Positions 55,751 to 64,000 of a stretch of 64,000 bases of DNA are shown piece by piece. A program made the translations under genes and the position numbers. The DNA is taken from NCBI GenBank assembly GCA_903772945.1, contig CAICTM010000195.1, positions 1 through 64,000 on the forward strand, in the 5' to 3' direction. The number at the start of each line of letters is the position of its first letter. Positions within the stretch are counted from its first letter, which is position 1. This DNA comes from Seminavis robusta (Eukaryota; Bacillariophyta; Bacillariophyceae; Naviculales; Naviculaceae). The notes beneath the pieces were generated by a model. It was not told where the DNA came from. It ran no database searches and was given only the letters and a program-made list of their open reading frames with translations.

Positions 55751-57814
55751 TTATCCCGCTTTGGGCGACGACCGTTTCAGCTCGTGCGCGGCTCGGACGG
55801 CCGGGTCAGTCGCAGCAAGGATGAGAGCTTCCATGCCTTCTGGAACTACCGATACCTCTTCGCCCTTCTTGGAAACATGTTTGCCTAGCTGCGGCTGGCG
55901 AAAGCGGATCCCTTCGGAGGTGTCACAAAGTCCCATTCGAAGTGCAGAATCATGGTAGTATTGCGCAGTCGAATTGGAGACACGGGGACGGGGAGCCGAG
56001 TCGACGCGAGATCGTTTCCCTTCAGAACTATTCGGAGATGAAACTAATTGTTGAAATTCTTCTCGTGCCTCCTTGGGCATGCCCTTGCATTGCTTGAAGT
56101 GATCAAACTTCATGTTCGACACGGCATGGTAGACACCGCCGACTGAAGGCGGGAAGCAAATGGCGCGCTTCACTCGATCCTTGATAGGGAGTCTTGCACA
56201 GTACATGCATCGGAGCCCAACTTGACCAAGGACAATGGGCTTCTTTCTTCCAGGCGCCGGCGCCGCAAGGTCTTGTTCATTAGCAGCAAACACCTCAACA
56301 TGACGCCGAACAAAGCAATGGATAGGAGCCAAGTAGTGTTTGTCCATCTCTGAAGCAAGATGGGCTTTACCACTCTTGGACTGCTCTTGCGGGCCAGCTT
56401 GTTCCTTAACGATGTCTTGGGGGGAGGTGACGACAGCCAACGGCAGTCTGGTCTCCTTGCACAGGACAGAACTTGCAACCTGATGGGAAATACTTGCAGA
56501 AGCCTTGGGTGCCATGGTTTGGACCTTGAAGTTGGCAGCGGCCGGTACAGCGTTCGCGTGAGCATATGCAGGTACCAGGTTGCCCATCAGCATGCTCTGG
56601 AGAGCATTGTGTTGAGACATTGTCGCGAACGTCAGGGACGGATGTTGTCTGCCATCATCAGGAACGACAACCCGCGACTGACTCGAGACATAGATACCAC
56701 CTTTTCCATCTTCCAATCCAAGTTCACGAGCACTATCATGATAGTATTGGGCTGTGGAAGCGCTAGCACTTCCAATCCTCTTGGATTCCTTGTTGGACTT
56801 ATTTTGTAGCACACTCTCATCCTTGAGTTCATTGAACTTCTGATGAAGTCCCTGGGGCATTTGGGAACAGGGGAAGTGGGCGAACTTCATGTCTGAGACA
56901 GAATGATATACCCTGCCAACCGAGGAAGGATAACACACGGCTCTCTTCTTGCGTTCTCTGGGCTTTTGATGCTTGCAGTGGATGCAGCGAAGGCCAACTT
57001 GCCTGAGCTGGATGGGGATGCGCCGACCAGGGGCAGGCTGCTTGAGGTCTTCTTCAGAGGCTTCAAATACTTCAATCTGCTGCCTGACAAAAATATGGAG
57101 AGGACTTAGCACAGGACTATCTTTCGATGTTGCCAAGAGCAGCACCTGTTGGGGCTTTGGCTGAGCCTGGGACCCCCCTGAGGGAGGGATGGGCGACGGA
57201 GGCTTGTCCAAGCATGTTCGCTTGTTCTGTGGGAAGGCAGAGGTTTTAGTATCCACAGAGACAAACGAGATGGTGCGCTTGAAGCCACTTAGCTTCCCAT
57301 TTGTGGGAGGCAAAAAAGTTTCGGGAGAGGGCTGGAGGACAAACTGCGAAACAGAAGCAGAAGATTCATGGCCGTGAACCTCGTCAACTCTTGCAGAGAC
57401 CTTTTTAGCAACAACCACAGTTGGCTTTGATTGAGGAGGCTCGCCGTCGTGTGTCTCATCATCCCCTTTTCGAGAAAGAGATTGAAAAGGATGAAATTGA
57501 GCCGATGAGATGGAACTAGTGGTGCTACCGGTACCCAGGGATGACACAGACACTGATACCGGCGGGGGTATGTGACTGACTAATCGCGAAGGCTCTCGCG
57601 AAGGCTCTTTTGGAGGGGAAACAACAGCGCCATTGCCATCTTTGCTGCCCTGAGAAGCCCACGTTAACCCCACCACCTCGGTCTCCGCCTTCTGAAGGTT
57701 TCGTCGCTTGATTATACTCAGCATTCTTAGCTTGAGAATAGGTTTTGTGATGGGAGTAGCAGCAGCAGTTGTTGTGTTACAACGATTCATGTAGGACAGC
57801 AGAGGAAGCTTCAT
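55751..57814 (-). CDS. Protein with a duplicated, unnamed Cys/His domain
   Basis: Single-exon protein of 687 residues. Two copies of a domain of about 100 residues, near residues 236-332 and 490-588, share FVR..VEVF.A.E.DL..PAPGR, then VGLRC.(Y/H)C, RA.C(Y/F)P.SVG.VYH.VS.MKF.HF and C..MP. The C-x2-C and the later H-F-x(2-3)-C could bind zinc. Each copy is followed by a TAQYYHDSA...GL.D..GI segment, so the full repeat is about 150 residues. The surrounding parts are low-complexity Ser/Pro/Gln-rich. I recognise the pattern as one that occurs in stramenopiles, but I cannot name a function. A nuclear DNA- or RNA-binding role is only a guess. Confidence 0.65.
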   Translation of the reverse strand: MKLPLLSYMNRCNTTTAAATPITKPILKLRMLSIIKRRNLQKAETEVVGLTWASQGSKDGNGAVVSPPKEPSREPSRLVSHIPPPVSVSVSSLGTGSTTSSISSAQFHPFQSLSRKGDDETHDGEPPQSKPTVVVAKKVSARVDEVHGHESSASVSQFVLQPSPETFLPPTNGKLSGFKRTISFVSVDTKTSAFPQNKRTCLDKPPSPIPPSGGSQAQPKPQQVLLLATSKDSPVLSPLHIFVRQQIEVFEASEEDLKQPAPGRRIPIQLRQVGLRCIHCKHQKPRERKKRAVCYPSSVGRVYHSVSDMKFAHFPCSQMPQGLHQKFNELKDESVLQNKSNKESKRIGSASASTAQYYHDSARELGLEDGKGGIYVSSQSRVVVPDDGRQHPSLTFATMSQHNALQSMLMGNLVPAYAHANAVPAAANFKVQTMAPKASASISHQVASSVLCKETRLPLAVVTSPQDIVKEQAGPQEQSKSGKAHLASEMDKHYLAPIHCFVRRHVEVFAANEQDLAAPAPGRKKPIVLGQVGLRCMYCARLPIKDRVKRAICFPPSVGGVYHAVSNMKFDHFKQCKGMPKEAREEFQQLVSSPNSSEGKRSRVDSAPRPRVSNSTAQYYHDSALRMGLCDTSEGIRFRQPQLGKHVSKKGEEVSVVPEGMEALILAATDPAVRAAHELKRSSPKAG

Positions 57815-59443
57815 CAGCTGGGAGCGAGATTCGTTCTAGATTCATTGGTCAAAGCAGAACTTCTATCGCACTTTAGTGTTTTGTTGTCACTGATACTACC
57901 GATGCTTTGGTAATTCCGGTGAGACTTCTATGATAGAGAGCGGGCAAGATTTGATACCATGGTACCGTACCATGCAATTTTGAATGTATTACATGTATCG
58001 ATTGAATTGACATTCATTTCCAAGTTGACGGTAATGAAATATCGACTTCGGCACGCTAAAGATTTTGAGCTGCGTTGCAGTCTCGCTCAGCTGAACGCCC
58101 AGAACTCCACTGAACGTCTCCAAGAAATCGAATCGAATCTACTGTAGCTAGCTACCAGAACTACTACTAGCTAGTACTACTAGCTAGCTAGCTAGCTAGC
58201 GAGCTTTCAGGTCGAATCGAATCTCCCGCTAGGTCCGTTTTTTCATTATTGCTTCTCCAAGATTTGGGCCCTTTCATGCGTCCAGATTCGCTTCAGCAGT
58301 TTCCTCGCTGCCTGGTTGCAATTGGAGTTGCGATTGGAGTTGTCTAAAAGTAGGAACCTCTCAAGCCTTTCGTAACCACGAATCTCCCGCTGGGTCCATT
58401 GCTGCTACACGATTTGGGTGCTTTCACCGGTTGCTTCAGGTTCGCTTTACTAGCAGTGTCCCCGCTGCCAAGGCGGCCTGGTTGCAATGTGAGTTGCAAT
58501 TGGAGTTGTCTAGCTATAGTCTTTTTTGGAGTATACCAGTGCGCAATGGCTCAGTTTTGCCCCGAAGATTCGTTGGCAGCCATGTAAGTGCAGTCAGACT
58601 CTCTATTGGCGCAACCAAAAACTTTGAGACCTTACAGTATGGGTGACGCTGCTGGATAGCAATTGGGGTACATTAGAGAATTGGCTGTACGGTGCGAGTA
58701 CATGTAGTAGGATCTTCACAACGCAACAATACCAAAACTAACTGCAAACAGAAGTTTGAAGACTTGTTTCTTTACAAAGTTTTTTAAAACGGATATATTA
58801 TATATTAATTATGATCCTTTGCTTTGCTTGTTATCAGGACCTTTGGTGTCATCCTCTTCCCACTTCAAGCATAACATTCAAAGATCCACTCTACCGGTAC
58901 TGGCCACAATTCGTTTAACTGTCTAGCTAAGCTACTCAAGTAGTAGTCCTTTTGATCAACCGCAGTCTCCCAACCTTTTAGCTTTCATGACCCTTTCCCC
59001 CCTCCCAACTCTCCCAACTCTCCCAATTCAAACATTTTGTAATTTCCGCATTTCAACGAAACTAGCTAGCAAAAGCGCGACTGAATTATGTTAATTTTAC
59101 TTTTTCAGACACCATTTTGCCCTCTTTTCTGAAATCCAATTTTGACCCTATCCTTCAGAAACGTAATCTCTGCGAAAGAGGTGTTCTTGTGACAGGGTAG
59201 TTAGAGTAAATCAATAATAAACGATTCAAGTGACTTGAAAACAAATTTTACCGCAACCACTTCCATCTCAAAGCTGCCGATTTACCTTTTATCTCACCGT
59301 AGTCTATTCTACCGGTAGTATTATTGTCATTGCACGAAACAAGCTAAGAAAGCTTTGTTACTACAGTACGGTACATCTCATCAATAGAGGGTAGACTACA
59401 GCTGTCTAGTAGAGAGCTAGCTAGAGCAACCTGTTGAGGAAGT
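57815..59443. other. Long spacer with diverged tandem repeat and CTAG tract
   Basis: About 1.6 kb with no supported gene. It contains the inverted repeat CATGGTACCGTACCATG (57958-57974), a CTAGCTAGCTAGCTAG tract (about 58175-58200) and a diverged tandem duplication of about 135 bp. It also has ACCGGTA words near 58891 and 59310. Confidence 0.5.
58218..58516. repeat. Diverged tandem duplication, about 135-bp unit
   Basis: Copy 1 begins CGAATCTCCCGCTAGGTCCG at 58218 and ends TGGAGTTGTCTA near 58346. Copy 2 begins CGAATCTCCCGCTGGGTCC at 58379 and ends near 58512 with the same TGGAGTTGTCTA. Between them TTCGCTT, CGCTGCC and TGGTTGCAAT are shared in order. A third, partial match to the start (43527-43546) lies at the other end of the window, also after a CTAGCTAGCGAGCT tract. 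The family is unknown. Confidence 0.65.
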
Positions 59444-61411
59444 ATGACAAAGAAAGAAGGACCGAAAACCACTGATAAGAAGTCCTCGAAGAAGCCTGTT
59501 CGTCAAGAGGACGACTCTCACTCAGATGATGACGACTATGACGATCCCAATGCGAGCTTGTTGAATCGAAAATCAATGCGGCGGTCCGGCAAGAATACTG
59601 AATTCGATCCTCTCTCTTCCAGTTGGGGTGGCCAGAATCCAAGAGAATGGCAGAGACCGTATTGGCTTGGTGGGAGTCTCTGTCTTATTTTGTTTGCCTT
59701 TTGGATGTTGGATTCATTAAAAGATCCAATATTTGGTGATTTGGTGAATGGAAATCTTCAAAGACATCAACCCATTGCCAAATTGGTCAGTGTGGCGACC
59801 ACATTGGCGTTAGTGGTTTTTCTGGAGTATTTATCCCATGCCAAAAAAGAAAGGCAACGACGGCTGGAAGCTCTGCGACAACGGAGCAATGAAAGTGTAC
59901 TTGAGGGTGGAGGCACTTGGACGCGAATGGGGTTTCAAGATGATGAAGAACCCCCCGAAGTGCAAAATGGAAATGCAGAAAGTACGACATTGATATACAT
60001 TCTGGTAGCATATTCCGCTGTATTTGCTTTGATTGCAAGGGTTCTTCAGTATCGAACCAGCAGAAATGGCAGTGCCCCTGACACGGACTTTGCTGAGGAC
60101 GTATTGACATCTTGGCACTTTGTGGGTTACTTCCTTTATGCGACAATCGAATCCTTCGGTTCTTTAGCTGTGGCTTCATTTTGGAGCTTTACAAACACTA
60201 CTTTGTCATTGGAAGACGCCCAAAGGTACTACGGGATCATTATTGCATTGGCCCAGCTGGGGGCTGTGGGAGGTTCCACAATGGTGACAACAGACTACCC
60301 CGATACTTCGCTGCTTGTCTTGGCGAGCCTGGCTATAATCTTGCATCTCGTTGTCATGGCAATGTACCAACACCGTTTTCGACCAACAAACATCCAAGCC
60401 ATTGTGGCAAGCAATACCGGAGACCTCTCAGAAGTGGTAGAACCGTTTGCCAACAGCAATCGCCGACAAAGTCTCCAATCGTTGATCTCTGCTGCATCAT
60501 CTGCAAACGAAGAATCCGCGCTTTGGTCCGGTATTCATCTCATTTTGCGGCACAACTATGTACTTTTACTCCTGGGCGTATCGTGCCTATATGAAGTGTC
60601 ACTCACTTGCCTGGACTATCAGATGAAGATGATTGGTTTTGAGCGCTTTCAAAACTCAGATCACGACGGCGGCTTAAGCTTTGAAGATTTTATGGGACAC
60701 TTTGGGCAGATTGTAAATGCGACAAGCTTGTGCCTCTCGCTTTTTGGGTTTAACTTCCTCATCCGACGGCTGGGGTTGCGGTACACTCTCCGTTTGTTTC
60801 CCACGCTCTTGGTCATTGCTACGGTTGTGGCATTCGTTGCATTCCCCGGAAATCTCTACGTCTTGTTTACGTCCATGTCGCTCCTGAAGGCAATGACCTA
60901 TTCAATTCACGATCCTTCGACAGAATTGCTTTATCTGCCAACATCCAACACAATAAAGTTCAAGGCCAAATTTTGGATTGATATCGTTGGAGCCAGAGTT
61001 GCAAAAGCCATCGGAAGCACAATCAACACATATGCCGGTAGCGTGGATCGGAGCGTCAGTGTAGGCAGCGTTCCAAGCTTTTTGACGGCAGTTCTGCTTT
61101 GGGCGGCTTGTTACTATATTGGGAACGACTTTGATCATCTCATTGAGACCGGGACCATTGTGGGTGTTGGGAATGGAGATGTTCCACCTAGACGCTTTAC
61201 AACGACACCAAACGATGACATTCACAGTGGTATTTACTTGCATGACGGTGACGAAAAAGGTGATCTTGATGGTGTCGCAACTGCGGAAGACGAAGCAGAC
61301 TTTGTGGCTCAGAGCGGCACTGACCTACTACAAGATTCCTCCATAGAACTGAATGAGCTGAACTCAGCTATGTCATTCCAGGATCCCGGAACAAGGCGGG
61401 TGTCCGTGTAA
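59444..61411 (+). CDS. ATP/ADP translocase-family (TLC/NTT) membrane protein with EF-hand-like loop
   Basis: Single-exon protein of 655 residues. About 11-12 hydrophobic segments; after an acidic, Lys-rich N-terminus, motifs of the TLC nucleotide-transporter family appear: FWSFTNTTLSLEDAQRYYG, SIHDPSTELLYLPTS and KFKAKFWIDIVGARVAKAIG. In plastids and parasites this family exchanges ATP and ADP; other members move other nucleotides, so the substrate is open. A loop at residues 404-415 (NSDHDGGLSFED) matches the 12-residue EF-hand loop consensus. No signal peptide is seen at the N-terminus. ATG 59444 is the first in frame. Confidence 0.78.
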   Translation: MTKKEGPKTTDKKSSKKPVRQEDDSHSDDDDYDDPNASLLNRKSMRRSGKNTEFDPLSSSWGGQNPREWQRPYWLGGSLCLILFAFWMLDSLKDPIFGDLVNGNLQRHQPIAKLVSVATTLALVVFLEYLSHAKKERQRRLEALRQRSNESVLEGGGTWTRMGFQDDEEPPEVQNGNAESTTLIYILVAYSAVFALIARVLQYRTSRNGSAPDTDFAEDVLTSWHFVGYFLYATIESFGSLAVASFWSFTNTTLSLEDAQRYYGIIIALAQLGAVGGSTMVTTDYPDTSLLVLASLAIILHLVVMAMYQHRFRPTNIQAIVASNTGDLSEVVEPFANSNRRQSLQSLISAASSANEESALWSGIHLILRHNYVLLLLGVSCLYEVSLTCLDYQMKMIGFERFQNSDHDGGLSFEDFMGHFGQIVNATSLCLSLFGFNFLIRRLGLRYTLRLFPTLLVIATVVAFVAFPGNLYVLFTSMSLLKAMTYSIHDPSTELLYLPTSNTIKFKAKFWIDIVGARVAKAIGSTINTYAGSVDRSVSVGSVPSFLTAVLLWAACYYIGNDFDHLIETGTIVGVGNGDVPPRRFTTTPNDDIHSGIYLHDGDEKGDLDGVATAEDEADFVAQSGTDLLQDSSIELNELNSAMSFQDPGTRRVSV

Positions 61412-61607
61412 AGCATCTACAAGGCTTATTTTGATGAGACATGTAACTAATGTAGGCCGTACGGTATTTCGGGACTCAGGGTGTCCTGCCGTTGTGGGTT
61501 CACTTGGCAATCTAAGGTTTCTTCTCTAAAGCCGCATGGCTCTTGCTTGGCCCTGACTCCTACGAAAACGAACCGCAGACAGCGCCAAGGTCCTGCACCT
61601 ATTCTAT

Positions 61608-63449
61608 CTAGGAGTAGAAACAGTTCTTGGGCTGGCAGCATGTCGCGGGACATTCATTTTTGTCGCAATCTAGACTGAACTCTGAAAAGGCAGCCTCACT
61701 TCGACGGGGACCAGCCGAGCAGTATACTTCTGGATAAGGTCCCTCGAAATCGTTGTATTGTATGAACAGAAGGGCTGTTGTGTGGTCGAGTACCAGTATG
61801 GGAAGCGGCAAAGGAAGAAGGGAATAGATTAGAAAAATACAGAGAAAATATTATAGAGTGCGCAGCAGAATCAACCACCAAACCTTACCAAGGGCTCCAT
61901 TGTCTTGAAGATTGTCAGGGATGGGACCTGTAAACCTGTTGCCTTGCAAATACAAGACAAAGAGATTGGGCATGCCAGCAAAGATATCTGCCGGCAAGAG
62001 TCCACCAATGGCATTGTTTTTGAGTGATATCACTGATATTGGACTGACAAGAGCTAACGCAACGGGCAGTTCTCCCGTGAGGTTGTTTCCATCAAAATTC
62101 AGCTCTTCCACTTCAGTCTGTAAACGATTGCAGTTGACACCATACCAGTCACAATAGCTCGAGCTGGTTAACCAATTTGTATTCTTGATCCAGTCATCTC
62201 CCCCCAGTGAATAGTACAAGTTTGCCATTGCGAATCGAGTGGCAATATCATCGGTTGGAGGTGGAAAAGCATCTTCAAACAAGGCCCAGGACATGGCACA
62301 GTCCAGAGGCGTCTCTGTACAATTTCCGTTTTCGAGTGTATCGGCATAGTATGAAGGATCGTTGACCAATGGAACTTGAGAAGTGACTGGGTTGCTTTGC
62401 CATTCATTCCTCAGAAGGGAAAGTAGTTCTTCCGGAGGTAGCGAAGTGGCCTTGGCTGTTGGTGCCATTGTGGCGGGTGGCACACTTTCTTCTGTGCTTT
62501 CACCGCCTGACGCCACGACAGCAATCACGATTATGACAACAACAACAATGACAACAACGACGGCTGCCACCACATAGACTTCTGTCTGGCTAATATCTCC
62601 CCATCTGCCAGTTGTTTGCACATCTCTGAAATCCTTGTTGATTTCTCGCTTCTTTTGTGGTTGTTGGTCTTTTCCTTCTTCTGGTGGCTGCTTGAGCGGA
62701 TCACCCCCTTCCTTTTGTTTAGTACCAAGAGGACCTTCCGTTTGCTCCGCAGGAACTCCCGCACCCATTTCTTTGGCTTTGCCTACGTCTGGTTCTTGGC
62801 TAGGCACTGCCCCTGGCTGAGAAGCCACGGCTCCAGGCATGGTTGCTGGCTGGTTTGAAGAAGCTGCAGCAGCCGTTTTTTCAGCTGCATCGGGATATAT
62901 TGTACCAGATGGTGGAGCAACAGGAGGAGGCGGCGAAGGGGCAGCATCAAATATTTTTGTTGAGGGTGCCTGAGGGGGTGGCTTCAAATGACTCTGTTCT
63001 GTCATCAAAGGAGCTACCACATCAGGTGCGACAGGTGTAGTGGAATCGGGTGGGGGAGGCTTCAGTAAGCTTGGATCTGCCACCAATGGAGCAGGAGGCT
63101 CCTCACGCATGGGTTCTGCAGCTGGGACTTTTTGTGCTTCGTTAGATTGCATAGTGACCGGTTGTTTCATGTCCGTGGTATTCATAGCGCCTTCAGCTCC
63201 CTCCACGGCCTGCTGTTCTTCCACAAATTCCTCCTCTACGTTGGGCGGCCTCTCGATATCAGGAGCAGCAGCATCGTTGGGAGTTCCCATTCCAGGTTCC
63301 TCTTCTTCTGATGGCGCTGGTTGTTGGGAGTCATCTCCGATTTCGTCCTTAAAGACCTCAGGTGTGGACGATCCGAGGTCTGACTCGATCGCGGAAGGCA
63401 CAACAGCCGCAGGCTTGGAATCCATCATGTCCTTATCCTCGTCCGCCAT
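61608..63449 (-). CDS. Single-pass leucine-rich repeat membrane protein
   Basis: Predicted 575 residues from exons 61889-63449 and 61608-61774 (114-bp intron, phase kept). Residues 1-290: low-complexity Pro/Glu/Ala, probably cytosolic. Then one membrane helix (about 292-314, almost all Val, Ile and Ala). The outer part has an LRR N-cap (RFAMANLYYSLGGDDWI, CDWYGVNCN), repeats such as ELNFDGNNLTGELP and VLYLQGNRFTGPIPD, and after the intron a Cys-rich C-cap (FSLDCDKNECPATCC). This architecture, with no kinase, is frequent in diatoms and could be a receptor or wall-contact protein. Ligand unknown. Confidence 0.8.
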
Positions 63450-64000
63450 CGTCGCAGCAACAGCTACTAGATAATCAATTCAATCCTGAGCAAATAGGTT
63501 TTCTACAAGTGAGTAGTTGCCAAGAATCCTTTGATTCTAAAGGACAGTACATGTATTACAGAGGTCCCAGAGTCTGATGTTCTTTGCCTGACTCTTGCTG
63601 CAGCTGCAATGTCATCAGTTTCGAGGAGCTTCGTTGAGTTGGTTGCTTCGGTTATGGACTATATCCCTCGTAATTTTTGGAGGCAGTCTTGCTGAAGCTG
63701 TAAGCCGTGACCCATGACTGTTGCAGTGACCCCCCCCACATCTCACCGCACATGTACAACAAAGTTGAAGAGACGACTCGACTCTTCTCCGACCCACACC
63801 TTCGACTAGAAGCCAAAAAGCAACCCACCACAGCTCCCACCACCCACCATAGATGCAACGGAGCGTACAACGCTATCTCAGATACTTAGACTAGGTGCTA
63901 TAGCTAGCTAGTAGAAGAGCTGTCCAGAGTATCCTCTTCCAACTTCCAAATCTCTGGCCCAGGGATGGCACCAATTGTATGTAGTCATGTTGTAATAGCT
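63450..64000. other. Upstream region of the LRR gene and window end
   Basis: No gene is supported. A CTATAGCTAGCTAGTAG stretch lies at about 63898-63914. Any gene starting further right is cut off by the window edge. Confidence 0.35.

Overview
The window looks like nuclear DNA of a diatom, most likely a pennate one. The protein-coding genes are eukaryotic, on both strands, and split by short GT-AG introns of about 55-160 bp. Several proteins begin with a signal peptide followed by an ASAFAP-like cleavage motif, as in plastid proteins of secondary red-lineage algae. The Copia element resembles the diatom CoDi lineage, and the spacers are rich in CTAG and ACCGGT words. The species cannot be named from sequence alone.

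Layout. 1-6.2 kb: Helitron-type rolling-circle transposon with a DUF6570 ORF and a HUH Rep plus PIF1-like helicase ORF. 6.3-9.5 kb: Pho84-type phosphate symporter and a UPF0020/THUMP-type methyltransferase. 10.2-14.6 kb: SEC24 with proline-rich tails at both ends. 14.8-17.5 kb: Gfo/Idh/MocA oxidoreductase and an FSH1-type serine hydrolase. 17.6-24.97 kb: PreP-like M16C metalloprotease, VPS45 and a U1A/U2B''-like splicing factor. 25.3-30.6 kb: proteasome alpha-5, a RABL6-like GTPase and a probably plastid methyltransferase. 30.7-36.0 kb: AP-1 gamma-adaptin and V-ATPase subunit d. 37.0-43.2 kb: a complete but frame-broken Ty1/Copia retrotransposon with LTRs and a 5-bp target duplication. 44.3-52.1 kb: G-protein alpha subunit, ribosomal protein uS14 (S29), a UGA-selenocysteine glutathione peroxidase, a 2OG-Fe(II) dioxygenase-like protein and a prolyl iminopeptidase-like hydrolase. 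52.6-57.8 kb: vacuolar H+-pyrophosphatase and a protein with a duplicated Cys/His domain I cannot name. 59.4-63.5 kb: ATP/ADP translocase-family transporter with an EF-hand-like loop and a membrane LRR protein.

How the genes relate. There are no operons. Several genes serve endomembrane traffic and acidification (SEC24, VPS45, AP-1 gamma, V-ATPase d, V-PPase), but the clustering is probably chance. Divergent pairs share short promoter spacers, for example glutathione peroxidase and the dioxygenase.

Most notable: an in-frame UGA at the catalytic position of a glutathione peroxidase with a candidate SECIS downstream; a 153-nt stop-free intron at the receptor-binding tail of the G-alpha gene; a transporter with an EF-hand-like loop; an unnamed duplicated Cys/His domain; and clusters of mostly one-base homopolymer contractions limited to SEC24 and the Copia element, which look like consensus error at least as much as decay. 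All calls rest on reading the sequence; no database was searched.
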